Of a stretch of 64,000 bases of DNA, positions 43,190-52,317 are shown one piece after another. Within the stretch, counting starts at the first letter, position 1, and each line of letters starts with the position of its first letter. The position numbers and the translations under genes are program-made. The notes beneath the pieces were generated by a model, which was not told the origin of the DNA, made no database searches, and saw nothing but the letters and a program-made list of their open reading frames with translations. The stretch comes from Ruminococcus sp. (GTDB lineage Bacteria > Bacillota > Clostridia > Oscillospirales > Ruminococcaceae): the NCBI RefSeq assembly GCF_024692365.1, contig NZ_JAILMR010000114.1, positions 1 through 64,000 on the forward strand, in the 5' to 3' direction.

Positions 43190-43669
43190 TCATAGATTAA
43201 CAAAATTATGGATCACTCCATGAGGAGTGATGTCAAGCCATGCATAACAAGGCGGCTTTTCGTCACGAGGCTGACCCGCACTGCCGGGATTGAGTATCAG
43301 CATAGTACCGCGCTGTTCGTAATAGCGCTTATGGGTGTGTCCGAAAAGAGCAAACTGACATTCTTCCTCTTTAGCTTTCTCGTAAATATTATCAACAGAG
43401 AAATTAACGCCCCATTTATCACCGTGGGCAAGGAACATACGCTTGCCGTCGGGCAGAACATATACCATGCTTTCGGGAAGTTCCTTATCGAAATCGCAAT
43501 TTCCCTTGACACATATCATATTATTATCCAGATAATGGTTTTTCAGCTTGCGAAACTCCGAGAGACCGTCACCTAAGAATATAAAAAGGTCTGCATCACC
43601 ATTACGCTTTATGATCTTTTGCATAGCGGCAAAATTACCGTGTGTATCCGAAAATACGATGATTCTCAT
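43190..43669 (-). CDS. YfcE/MJ0936-type metallophosphoesterase
   Basis: 159 residues. Metal-binding motifs are complete: SDTHGN (N-terminus), GDGLSE, GNCDF and FGHTHKRYYE. The family hydrolyses phosphodiesters in a two-metal site, with cyclic nucleotides, NMN-type or nucleotidyl substrates reported. Cytosolic. Single-gene unit ending at the terminator at 43159. Confidence 0.93.
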   Translation of the reverse strand: MRIIVFSDTHGNFAAMQKIIKRNGDADLFIFLGDGLSEFRKLKNHYLDNNMICVKGNCDFDKELPESMVYVLPDGKRMFLAHGDKWGVNFSVDNIYEKAKEEECQFALFGHTHKRYYEQRGTMLILNPGSAGQPRDEKPPCYAWLDITPHGVIHNFVNL

Positions 43670-43780
43670 GGACAGTTCCCCCCTCCCACATTATTGATTA
43701 TTATATCACATTTGAAATAAAAAATCAAGAGAACTTGTACAAATATGTGAATATTTACAAATTATTAAGGAGGTCACTAT

Positions 43781-44029
43781 ATGACTGATAACAGACAGAC
43801 TCACGAGAATATGCGACCCTTACTTGAGGAAGCTGCAAAAAAGCTCGGCGTTACGCCCGAAACCCTTGCAGGACAGATCAGCAGCGGCGATATCGGCAAT
43901 GTGCTGAAAAAACTTCCCGCCGATCAGCAGAATAAACTTACAAAAACTTTAGCGGACAAAACTGCTTGTAAAAAACTGCTGGAAACACCGCAGGCACAGG
44001 CACTTATGCGGAAACTTTCGGGAAAATAG
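43781..44029 (+). CDS. Small cytosolic protein 1 of a three-gene operon
   Basis: 82 residues, helical and charged (MRPLLEEAAKKLGVTPETLAGQISSGDI) with no membrane segment. Middle and end resemble a helix-turn-helix-like or coat-type repeat, but no family is recognised. Strong ribosome site AAGGAGGT. Followed 18 bases later by the second small gene; the three products share short helical runs, so they probably assemble together. Confidence 0.72.
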   Translation: MTDNRQTHENMRPLLEEAAKKLGVTPETLAGQISSGDIGNVLKKLPADQQNKLTKTLADKTACKKLLETPQAQALMRKLSGK

Positions 44030-44047
44030 CACAGCAAGGGGGACAAT

Positions 44048-44407
44048 ATGGACAACATGATGAACAAGCTTCAGGACGTACTGAACGATGAAGAAAGCAT
44101 GAAACAGCTTAGGGAGCTTGCGGGTATGTTTAGCGGTGAAAGATACGATAGTATGCCTGCTGCGCCTGCTGTTTCGTCCGATACAAGCGGCATAGATACA
44201 GTCAAGCTGATGCATCTGGGTCAGATTTTGCAGACAGCATCACAGGACGATGACCATATCCGACTGATGTCGGCACTTCGCCCGCTTTTAAAGGAAGAGA
44301 CCCGCGCAAAGCTGGACAGAGTGATAAAGATATACCGCCTGATGAACATTTATCCCGCCCTTAAAGAAAGCGGTCTTGGAGGAGGCGGACTTCTTGGCTT
44401 CATCTGA
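44048..44407 (+). CDS. Small cytosolic protein 2 of a three-gene operon
   Basis: 119 residues. The first half has an amphipathic segment (NKLQDVLNDEESMKQLRELAGMFSGE), then a glycine- and proline-rich linker, then a region TVKLMHLGQILQTASQDDDHIRLMSALRPLLKEETRAKLDR that resembles part of a coat- or filament-protein repeat common in Ruminococcaceae. Hydrophobic glycine-rich C-terminus. No family assigned. Good ribosome site; overlaps the next gene by 14 bases. Confidence 0.7.
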   Translation: MDNMMNKLQDVLNDEESMKQLRELAGMFSGERYDSMPAAPAVSSDTSGIDTVKLMHLGQILQTASQDDDHIRLMSALRPLLKEETRAKLDRVIKIYRLMNIYPALKESGLGGGGLLGFI

Positions 44408-44657
44408 CAGCAATTTCAGCAAAATGCAGGAAGATGCCATGCGCCGCGTTCTGGAAATGCAGCAGCGTTCACGTGACGCTGTGGCACCCACCGATAAGAA
44501 AAATGAAAGATCTGAACCCGCCAGCGATATCGCAGGACTTCTGAGCGGGATAAAGATAGACGAAGAAAAAGCTCTCATCGCTATGCTGATATTCATACTC
44601 TACAAACAAGGCGCTGACATAAAACTGCTGATGGGACTTGCATATCTGCTACTATAA
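44394..44657 (+). CDS. Small cytosolic protein 3 of a three-gene operon
   Basis: 87 residues starting at TTG 44394, 8 bases after GGAGGAGG; the longer frame starts at 44376 inside the site. Charged N-terminal half with LEMQQRSRDAVAPTDK, and a hydrophobic C-terminal 25 residues (ALIAMLIFILYKQGADIKLLMGLAYLLL) that would insert in the membrane or pack against the partners. Overlap with protein 2 indicates coupled translation. Function unknown. Confidence 0.65.
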   Translation: MASSDSNFSKMQEDAMRRVLEMQQRSRDAVAPTDKKNERSEPASDIAGLLSGIKIDEEKALIAMLIFILYKQGADIKLLMGLAYLLL

Positions 44658-44695
44658 AAGCTGCCCGTTCACCGTGAACGGACAGCTTGATTTTT
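44658..44695 (+). terminator. Terminator of the three-gene operon
   Basis: AAGCTG-c-CCGTTCAC pairs with GTGAACGG-a-CAGCTT, followed by GATTTTTTA. It also works in the reverse direction for the C39-like gene. Confidence 0.85.
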
Positions 44696-45693
44696 TATCT
44701 GAGAACTATCATGCCTTTGTGTGCATCATCTACAAGATTTGCAGACTCAACAAGAGTATCCGCGCTGACTGAAACAAGACTTCTGCCGCCTGTACCGTAG
44801 AATGGGTCACAACAGTAGAACAGTATACCGCCCTCTTCTTCGACCTCATAACCGCATACGACCACGTACTGCGTACCCGAGTTTATGCCGTAGTAATCGC
44901 TGTAATCGAAATCGGCGATACCGTCATAATAACGAACAGCAAGCAGGACACGTTTGCCATTGTCTATATAGTCAGCGAGGTCTTCGGCGCTGACTGATGT
45001 TTTTTTCTCGGCGATAAGGTCACCGCCCGAATATTCTTCTATCAGCTTTGCATAATCGTCGCCTGTGCCCAGAACACCTGCGGCATCTTTCAGTTCATAT
45101 TTATCCCATTTATAAAGCTTCTGGCAATTGACCAGCGCAGCAGCAGCAATAAATCCGCTGTCTTCGGCATCACTTGGGAAAACTCCGTTATTTCCATCAG
45201 TTTTCATGCTGTTGCCTGCCGTCGGAAGAACTGTTGCCGCCAGAATTTCAGAAAGATCATCAGCAGGAAGATAGCCTTTCTGTGAGAGATAATCTACCTC
45301 TATCTGCTTGCCTGAACCGAACTGCGAAATATCGAGTTCATCATAGGAAGAAAAAAGCTCGCCCTCTCCTGCTGCACCTATATAGCTTCCGTCCTTATCG
45401 GTAACGGTAGTATCAGCGGCAACACGATAAAGATGTCCAACGGGTCTTTCACGAGTATCTACCCATTCTGAATCATCATCGCTCTGTTCAGCCACCGTCT
45501 TTTCAGTACTGCCCTGTACAGCCGATGAATTTTTATCATCTTTAGCAGATTTTTTTGTCTTAGGCGCGATACCATAAAATACAACGCCTATCACTATGAC
45601 CGCACCGAGAACTATGCCGACCATCAGCCTTGATGCTTTGGCGATATCGTTGCGGTTATCATTCATTATTTTTTTTATCTCATTGTTCTTCAT
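44695..45693 (-). CDS. Membrane-anchored C39-like protein lacking the catalytic cysteine
   Basis: 332 residues. One helix (about 22-42) anchors a linker (acidic, Ser-rich) and a C-terminal domain that matches Peptidase_C39_2 in spacing: the VLLAVRYYDG strand, the QYVVVCGYEVEEEG region and YCCDPFYGTGGR. In active family members a PTGCESVSA-type motif holds the nucleophile; at the matching position here the sequence reads FPSDAEDSGFIAAAALV with no cysteine. Probably a binding protein rather than a protease. Next to a lipoprotein gene 28 bases upstream. Confidence 0.72.
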   Translation of the reverse strand: MKNNEIKKIMNDNRNDIAKASRLMVGIVLGAVIVIGVVFYGIAPKTKKSAKDDKNSSAVQGSTEKTVAEQSDDDSEWVDTRERPVGHLYRVAADTTVTDKDGSYIGAAGEGELFSSYDELDISQFGSGKQIEVDYLSQKGYLPADDLSEILAATVLPTAGNSMKTDGNNGVFPSDAEDSGFIAAAALVNCQKLYKWDKYELKDAAGVLGTGDDYAKLIEEYSGGDLIAEKKTSVSAEDLADYIDNGKRVLLAVRYYDGIADFDYSDYYGINSGTQYVVVCGYEVEEEGGILFYCCDPFYGTGGRSLVSVSADTLVESANLVDDAHKGMIVLR

Positions 45694-45720
45694 TGAAAAT
45701 TATCCGCTTTCTTATACATA

Positions 45721-46740
45721 TTATTGTTTGCACATAAGCAGAGTACATCCGTATTTATCACGCCAGTAAGGGTCGTGAAGTTCATAAGCGTCAAGATAAC
45801 GGTTGTACGAAAGATAAGTCGTCATACTGTCACTGCCTTCGGGAAGTTCAAATTCCACCGAATCAGATGTTTCGGTATAAGCCATCTCAACACCTGTTTT
45901 AAAAGTACCGTTACCATCGGCAGAAGAACCGTCAGTCTGCTGACATTCAACTTTCACCTTGCCGTCCTTGAAAGTCAGCACAGGGTAAGCCTCACCCTCA
46001 GGAAGCTGATCCCAGCTTTCCATACCTTTCAGCATTACTTTAGGCACAAGGGTACAGCCCTCGGGGGAATACTTCTCGTAATTTTCCCTGAACTCAAATA
46101 TTTCATCGTTGACCTGACAAAGAAGCATAAGATCGTCATTGAGATACATGACAGCCAGTACCATATTTCCCTTGCCGTCAAAATAGAACCTCAGACCTGC
46201 ATACTGTCCAAGTCTGCCCGAGCCCTCGGGGAAAGGATATTTATAATCGAAATAATGCTCTGCGTGAGCTATATTGAGCAGAAAAGGCTCATTATTTATG
46301 ATCTTCGCAAACTGCCAAATCTTGTCTTCATCTTCAGATACGGGTCTTGATTTGCCGCCATAATATTCAGCAATATCATAGGGTGTACAATCGTAAGGTG
46401 TGCGATGGAAAAAACTTAAGTTGCGATACTTTTCGTCATTCTCGTCATAAGCACCCCAGTAGGTGTATGTCCAGACATCCTGCTGTTCATTAACGTGCTC
46501 GTCAAGATAATTAAAATCGTCCCCGACTGAGAAATCATCGTGAACAAGTGAACCGCCATTTTCCCATTCTTTATTATCCGGCTCGATGTGTGCGGGCAGC
46601 ACTTCGGGAGAAACCTTTTTTTCATCTTCATACTCCCTTGCAACGGGCTTATTGCTATTGTTTTTTTCAGCCTGGGGAGTAACAGTACACCCGCAAAGCA
46701 TCACCGCTGCCAGCAATACCGACGCTGCTTTTATCCTCAC
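45721..46740 (-). CDS. Lipoprotein of unknown function
   Basis: 339 residues from GTG 46740 (AAAGGTGG 8 bases before), giving a clean signal peptide MRIKAASVLLAAVMLCGC with a lipobox. The earlier ATG at 46773 adds 11 residues with no ribosome site. The mature part is rich in Tyr, Trp and acidic residues and ends in a beta-rich segment. No family recognised. Same direction as the C39-like gene and close to it (27 bases), so one operon. Confidence 0.75.
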   Translation of the reverse strand: MRIKAASVLLAAVMLCGCTVTPQAEKNNSNKPVAREYEDEKKVSPEVLPAHIEPDNKEWENGGSLVHDDFSVGDDFNYLDEHVNEQQDVWTYTYWGAYDENDEKYRNLSFFHRTPYDCTPYDIAEYYGGKSRPVSEDEDKIWQFAKIINNEPFLLNIAHAEHYFDYKYPFPEGSGRLGQYAGLRFYFDGKGNMVLAVMYLNDDLMLLCQVNDEIFEFRENYEKYSPEGCTLVPKVMLKGMESWDQLPEGEAYPVLTFKDGKVKVECQQTDGSSADGNGTFKTGVEMAYTETSDSVEFELPEGSDSMTTYLSYNRYLDAYELHDPYWRDKYGCTLLMCKQ

Positions 46741-47000
46741 AGAGCAAGCCACCTTTCTTATAAGATATATCATTAATTAGTATATCACACTTTCCAGCAA
46801 ATGTAAAGATAGTTCTGTACAATTTTTTACATTCCGACATCAGCTAATGCCACAGTAAATAATTGGAAATTTCAAGAAAATCATACTCCTAAAGTATTAC
46901 AAAATATCAGCGTGAATAATTTTAACTTTGCAGTTTTTACAAAAATTCTTCATATATGTGGCAGCATACCGCTATATAGTTGAAAATTATGTGATGTACC
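46741..47000. other. Gene-free stretch before the clostripain gene
   Basis: About 260 AT-rich bases with no reading frame or repeat that I can support. It separates divergent genes. Confidence 0.6.
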
Positions 47001-47029
47001 TTTACAAATTATCTTTATTGTGTTAAAAT
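47001..47029 (+). promoter_or_regulatory. Promoter of the clostripain-LRR gene
   Basis: TTTACA (47001-47006), 17-base spacer, TAAAAT (47024-47029). Confidence 0.65.
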
Positions 47030-47118
47030 ATCTGATGGTAAAATTAATTTAAGTGATCATAAAGCATCGGTGCTGAAAAACAAATAGCGTCCGATGGTAA
47101 AACAACAGGAGGGTTCCG

Positions 47119-50100
47119 ATGAAAAACAAAAAGTTCATCAGTGCTGTAACTGCACTGGTGCTCACAGCCTCACTTATGGCGGGCTGCAGCGACAAACCTG
47201 CTGAGGACAGTTCCTCAGCAGCTGACACTTCTTCTAAAGCACAAACTGCGGAAAAAGAAGTAACATCAGAAGAAACAACTTCGGACGAAACAACGTCCGA
47301 CAGCGAGACGACCGACGATGAAACCACCGATGACGAAAGCAACATTAATCTCATCGACCTTGCAGGCGACGGCACAATTGCCGATAATATGAGACTGACT
47401 TCTCTTTCGACTTTTGAACGTGGTGCTGAAAGAACTACTTCCGATAACCGTGTCAGCGCAAGCACTTCGGGCAAGGCTAGAAAATGGTCAGATAAGAAGA
47501 AAGAGGATAAGAAAAAGCTGACCATAATGGTATATATGGTAGGCTCAGACCTCGAAAGCAAACAGGCATCTAAAGCCGCTACTGCCGATATCAGCGAGAT
47601 GATATACAGCGGTCTTGACGACAAGGACGTTAACCTGGTAGTATACTGCGGCGGCGCACAGACCTGGTGGGTTCCAGGCTATCCCGCAGGAAAGAACGCT
47701 TATATCGAGTACAAGTCAAAGGGTGCTGATATCACTGCCGATAACGGTTCAGGCATCAACATCTACGAGACCGAGAAGAAGAACATGGGTAAGGCTGATA
47801 CTTTCAGCAGCTTCCTCAACGATGCGTCCGCTAAATATCCCGCTGATAACTATGCACTGATATGCTGGGATCACGGCGGAGGACCTATACTCGGCTACGG
47901 TTCAGACGAGTTGAACACAGACAGCACTACTCAGATGGGCGACAGCCTTACTCTCGATGAGATGAAGACTGCCCTCGACAAGACCGACCTCAAGAAGAAC
48001 AAGCTGAAATTCGTGGGCTTTGATGCCTGCGTTATGTCTTCCATCGAAGTCGCTGACCTTTGGCAGAACTACGCAGATTATCTGGTCGCATCGGCAGATA
48101 CCGAACCCGGCTGCGGCTGGAACTATGAGTTTCTCAAAGACGTCAAGGGTGATACCGACACTACGAAGATCTGCAAGGACATTGTCAAGACCTACTTCGA
48201 CTATCTTTCAGATGTAAGCTACAGCTGTTACATATCCGATGTTACCCTTACTGCCTTCGACCTCAAAAAGACCGATGGTGTAAAAGACGCACTCGGTGCT
48301 GTTTGCAAGGCTATGAACGATGATCTTGCACACGGCGATAAAAAGTCCTACGAGAAATTTCTGAACGATGTTCACACCTATTCAGGTCTTGATCTGGCAG
48401 ATATGGGTACTGTTGTGACTTCCCTTTCAGGCTCTTATACAGATGAGGCAAAGAAACTGAAATCCGCACTTAATTCTATGATAATCGATGGAACTACCAC
48501 CATCAAGAACACCTGCGGTATGTCGGTTTACTTCCCGCTTTCAAACAGTGCGGCTGATCTCCAGACCAGCCTTGTTCTGCTGAATTATTTCGGCGGTAAG
48601 GATTATATCCAGAACGAGCCCATCAATGCTGAATATCAGACGCTGATGAACACTCTGCTGAGTGAGAGCGAGGGCGGAAGCACTACTCCGTCTTCCAAGC
48701 CCGACAGCAGTTCTTCAAAGAAAGACAGCAGCAGTTCTTCCAAGACTGAATCCAGTTCATCGAAGAAAGAGGAAAGCAGTTCATCTAAGGCTGAGTCAAG
48801 TTCCTCCAAGAAGGAAGAAAGCAGCTCTTCAAAGAAGGACAGCAGCAGCTCTTCAAAGACAGATTCGACTTCTTCCAAGAAAGACGAGAGTTCTTCCAAA
48901 CCCGATAGCGGCTCAGGAAATTCCCACACCAATCCAAAGCTTGAAAAGCTCGATCTTGAAGTAGTTGAAAAGGGTGCTAAGTCCTCCAACAAGGATTTCA
49001 AGGACGACGGTTACGCTTATTCACAGCTGCCCAAGGAAGAACTTGGAAATATCCGCGGCGTTTACTACACTGTACTCAAAAATATAGGTCTTAGTGAAGA
49101 TAAAAAAAGCTGGGCTCCCTACGTGCTGTATATCCCTGCCGCGGTAGATGAAAAGGGCATCGCAAAGATGGATCTCGAACCTACCATGATCGGAATTGTT
49201 ACCGATATGGACGCAGAGCCAAATCTCTGCCCCTCAAAATATCTGGGCGAAGGCAATTACCGTTCCGCAGGTACTCTCAGTGCTACACGTGATCTGGCTG
49301 ATGAGTATATGTACGTTAATATAACTTCCCGCGTTAGCAATAAGGGCAAAGCCTCCATTACAGGCGTTACCGCTAACCAGACATCTTCCAACGGTGTGCC
49401 TATAACATCTAAGGACGAGATAGACCTGAACGAGTGGCTGGCTTTCGCTTCGCCTATTGCAGGTTATACCCCCGATAAAACGGATTCACACGAGCATTAC
49501 AGCGAATGGCATAAGGGTACATTCGGCGGAGAGTTCAGTCTGCTGGGCAACAACTTCGACGTAAAGGCTTGCAAGCCCTCAGAGATATCGGGCGAATATG
49601 CCGTACAGATGAGTGTATTCACCATCGACGGTAAGGAATATTGCAGCAACATCGGCAGCTGGGAAATAAAGTACGGCAACACCGAAAAGCTGAAAGAAGA
49701 AAAGGTTGACAAGGGCGTACTGAAATTTGCTGTACTGGACGACCATGCAGAACTGGTCAAGTTTGAAAAATCAGGCAAGGACGAGACCAAGAAGCTGACT
49801 ATCCCCGAAAAGGTCGGCGGCAAGAAAGTCACCGTTGTTCGTTCAGGCGCATTCACTGATACAAACCCCGAAGAGATAATCTTCCCCGACAGCGTCGAGT
49901 ACATAGGCTACCTTTCAAACAATTCCTGCTCCACAAAGAAGATCAAACTGCCCAAGAACTTAAAGAGCATCTCCGATCAGATGTTCAGCTTCTTCTCCAA
50001 CCTTGAATCTATCGAGATACCTGCATCTGTAGAGTCTATCGGCGCTTTTGCATTTGAAAGAACAAGCATCAAGGAGATAAAGATACCCAAGAGCGTGACT

Positions 50101-50676
50101 TACATCGGCGAGGGCGTGTTCCACGACTGCAAAGACCTCGAAAAGATAACAGTTGAAAGCGGAAACAAGAACTATACCGCCGATGGTAACGTTCTCTACA
50201 CTGCCGACAAGAAAAAGCTTCTTGCATTCACAGGTCTTTCCCATAAGGAATTCACTGTTCCCGAGGGTGTTACCGAGATATGCCGTTACTCATTCACAGG
50301 AAGCTTTGATAAGGGTCTGAGCTTCGGCGATGACGATGCCGATGAAGAGGGTCTGAAGAAGATCACATTCCCCAAGACCCTTGTGAAGATAGACGACTTC
50401 GCATTTGAGGGCTGTACAGGATTCAGCGAAATAGTTCTTCCCGACAGTCTTGAATATCTTGGTTCAGGTGCATTCGGGATAAACTTCATGCAGACTGCCT
50501 CAAAGGAGATCACACTGAAACTTGGTCCGAATGTCAGAAGAATACGCGCTTGTGCATTCTCGGGATACAAGATAAAGAAGATCGAAGTTGACAAGAAGAA
50601 TACCTGCTTCAAGACTGACGGCAAAAAGCTGACAAGTATCGACGGTTCTGCTATTATCCATCTGACCAAAGATTAA
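47119..50676 (+). CDS. Clostripain-family peptidase fused to leucine-rich repeats, lipoprotein
   Basis: 1185 residues. Lipobox LMAGC after the signal peptide. A Thr/Asp-rich linker leads to a peptidase C11 domain (about 134-460) with catalytic His252 (DHGGG) and Cys304 (FDACVMS), so the caspase-like dyad is intact. A serine-lysine repeat linker (about 517-610) and an unassigned beta-rich domain (about 620-870) follow, and then LRR_5 repeats (about 880-1185) of BspA type. Clostripain cleaves after Arg or Lys. The LRR part likely binds a partner or substrate on the surface. Start after AGGAGG. Confidence 0.9.
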   Translation: MKNKKFISAVTALVLTASLMAGCSDKPAEDSSSAADTSSKAQTAEKEVTSEETTSDETTSDSETTDDETTDDESNINLIDLAGDGTIADNMRLTSLSTFERGAERTTSDNRVSASTSGKARKWSDKKKEDKKKLTIMVYMVGSDLESKQASKAATADISEMIYSGLDDKDVNLVVYCGGAQTWWVPGYPAGKNAYIEYKSKGADITADNGSGINIYETEKKNMGKADTFSSFLNDASAKYPADNYALICWDHGGGPILGYGSDELNTDSTTQMGDSLTLDEMKTALDKTDLKKNKLKFVGFDACVMSSIEVADLWQNYADYLVASADTEPGCGWNYEFLKDVKGDTDTTKICKDIVKTYFDYLSDVSYSCYISDVTLTAFDLKKTDGVKDALGAVCKAMNDDLAHGDKKSYEKFLNDVHTYSGLDLADMGTVVTSLSGSYTDEAKKLKSALNSMIIDGTTTIKNTCGMSVYFPLSNSAADLQTSLVLLNYFGGKDYIQNEPINAEYQTLMNTLLSESEGGSTTPSSKPDSSSSKKDSSSSSKTESSSSKKEESSSSKAESSSSKKEESSSSKKDSSSSSKTDSTSSKKDESSSKPDSGSGNSHTNPKLEKLDLEVVEKGAKSSNKDFKDDGYAYSQLPKEELGNIRGVYYTVLKNIGLSEDKKSWAPYVLYIPAAVDEKGIAKMDLEPTMIGIVTDMDAEPNLCPSKYLGEGNYRSAGTLSATRDLADEYMYVNITSRVSNKGKASITGVTANQTSSNGVPITSKDEIDLNEWLAFASPIAGYTPDKTDSHEHYSEWHKGTFGGEFSLLGNNFDVKACKPSEISGEYAVQMSVFTIDGKEYCSNIGSWEIKYGNTEKLKEEKVDKGVLKFAVLDDHAELVKFEKSGKDETKKLTIPEKVGGKKVTVVRSGAFTDTNPEEIIFPDSVEYIGYLSNNSCSTKKIKLPKNLKSISDQMFSFFSNLESIEIPASVESIGAFAFERTSIKEIKIPKSVTYIGEGVFHDCKDLEKITVESGNKNYTADGNVLYTADKKKLLAFTGLSHKEFTVPEGVTEICRYSFTGSFDKGLSFGDDDADEEGLKKITFPKTLVKIDDFAFEGCTGFSEIVLPDSLEYLGSGAFGINFMQTASKEITLKLGPNVRRIRACAFSGYKIKKIEVDKKNTCFKTDGKKLTSIDGSAIIHLTKD

Positions 50677-50697
50677 AATTTGATACTATCTATGTAT

Positions 50698-50734
50698 AAT
50701 GAGGGACTGTGTACCGCGCAGTTCCTCATTTTTT
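50698..50734 (+). terminator. Terminator of the clostripain-LRR gene
   Basis: AATGAGGGACTG pairs with CAGTTCCTCATT (one G-T pair) then TTTTG. Confidence 0.85.
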
Positions 50735-50746
50735 GTGCAAAAAGCC

Positions 50747-50775
50747 TTGACATTGTCGTTTCAGTGTGATATAAT
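50747..50775 (+). promoter_or_regulatory. Promoter of the TrpB2 gene
   Basis: TTGACA (50747-50752), 17-base spacer, TATAAT (50770-50775): perfect consensus. Confidence 0.85.
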
Positions 50776-50824
50776 GTCAAAGGTTGATAATTTTTCAATA
50801 TAAAAATAAGGAGTTTTATGAATC

Positions 50825-52192
50825 ATGGACAAAAATATACCTTACAAGACTTATCTTGAAGAAAGTGAAATGCCAAAGCAGTGGTACAATGTCAGGGCTG
50901 ATATGAAGAACAAGCCCGCTCCCCTGCTCAATCCCGCTACACTAAAGCCTATGACAGCCGAAGAGCTTGGCGTGGTTTTCTGTGATGAACTGGTACAGCA
51001 GGAGCTGAACACTACCGATGCTTATATCGATATTCCCGAGGAGATACGCGATTTCTACAAGATGTACAGACCCTCTCCACTGGTAAGGGCTTACTGTCTT
51101 GAAAAGGCACTGGGTACTCCCGCTAAGATATACTACAAGTTCGAGGGTAACAATACCTCGGGCAGCCATAAGCTGAACAGCGCTATCGCTCAGGCTTACT
51201 ATGCTAAAAAGCAGGGTCTGAAGGGTGTTACCACAGAGACAGGTGCAGGTCAGTGGGGTACAGCACTTTCTATGGCTTGTGCATATTTCGGACTGGACTG
51301 CAAAGTCTACATGGTAAAGGTAAGCTACGAGCAGAAGCCTTTCCGCCGCGAAGTTATGCGTACTTACGGCGCTTCTGTTACACCTTCACCCTCTGATACA
51401 ACCAACGTGGGCAGAAAGATACTGGCAGAACACCCCGGCACAACAGGAAGCCTTGGCTGTGCAATTTCCGAAGCAGTTGAAGTTGCAGTAGGTTCAGAAG
51501 GCTACCGCTATGTTCTGGGCTCTGTGCTCAACCAGGTACTGCTGCATCAGTCTGTGATCGGTCTTGAAAGCCTTGCTGCATTTGAAAAACTGGGCGAAAA
51601 GCCTGATATAATCATCGGCTGCGCAGGCGGCGGCTCCAATCTCGGCGGACTTATCTCGCCTTTCATGGGTCAGAAACTCCGCGGCGAAGCTGACTACCGT
51701 TTCATCGCAGTTGAACCTGCATCATGCCCAAGCCTTACCCGCGGTAAGTACGCTTACGACTTCTGTGACACAGGTATGGTTTGCCCTCTGGCAAAAATGT
51801 ACACTCTGGGCAGCGGATTCATCCCCTCTGCTAACCACGCAGGCGGTCTGAGATACCACGGCATGAGCAGCACACTTTCTCAGCTGTATGATGATAAGCT
51901 GATGGAAGCTGTATCCGTTGAGCAGACAAAGGTATTCGAGGCTGCACAGCAGTTCGCACGTATCGAAGGTATCCTCCCCGCACCTGAGTCCAGCCACGCT
52001 ATCCGCGTTGCTATCGACGAAGCACTCAAGTGCAAGGAAACAGGCGAAGAGAAGACCATCCTCTTCGGTCTGACAGGTACAGGCTACTTCGATATGGTAG
52101 CATACCAGAAGTTCAATGATGGTGAGATGAGCGACTATATCCCCACCGACGAAGATCTGGCTAAGGGATTTGCAGGTCTGCCCAAGGTATAA
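50825..52192 (+). CDS. trpB: Tryptophan synthase beta chain, TrpB2 type
   Basis: 455 residues, longer than classical TrpB (about 400), as in TrpB2 proteins. The PLP lysine is in NTSGSHKLNSA (near residue 113), and GAGQWG and CAGGGSNLGG phosphate-binding loops are present. It makes tryptophan from indole and serine; TrpB2 works without TrpA and can salvage indole. No trpA or other trp gene is adjacent, in line with this type. Single-gene unit with its own promoter and terminator. Confidence 0.93.
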   Translation: MDKNIPYKTYLEESEMPKQWYNVRADMKNKPAPLLNPATLKPMTAEELGVVFCDELVQQELNTTDAYIDIPEEIRDFYKMYRPSPLVRAYCLEKALGTPAKIYYKFEGNNTSGSHKLNSAIAQAYYAKKQGLKGVTTETGAGQWGTALSMACAYFGLDCKVYMVKVSYEQKPFRREVMRTYGASVTPSPSDTTNVGRKILAEHPGTTGSLGCAISEAVEVAVGSEGYRYVLGSVLNQVLLHQSVIGLESLAAFEKLGEKPDIIIGCAGGGSNLGGLISPFMGQKLRGEADYRFIAVEPASCPSLTRGKYAYDFCDTGMVCPLAKMYTLGSGFIPSANHAGGLRYHGMSSTLSQLYDDKLMEAVSVEQTKVFEAAQQFARIEGILPAPESSHAIRVAIDEALKCKETGEEKTILFGLTGTGYFDMVAYQKFNDGEMSDYIPTDEDLAKGFAGLPKV

Positions 52193-52205
52193 TACAAGAA
52201 TCCTC

Positions 52206-52239
52206 GTGCGTTCACGGTTATTCTGTGAACGCACTTTTT
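52206..52239 (+). terminator. Terminator of the TrpB2 gene
   Basis: Perfect 10-bp stem GTGCGTTCAC / GTGAACGCAC, then five T. Confidence 0.92.
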
Positions 52240-52317
52240 GTTTATTCAGACCATTGAAAATCACCAGAAATTGGAGTATAATGGTAATTGTGATTTTTTT
52301 CGGGAACGGTGATATAA

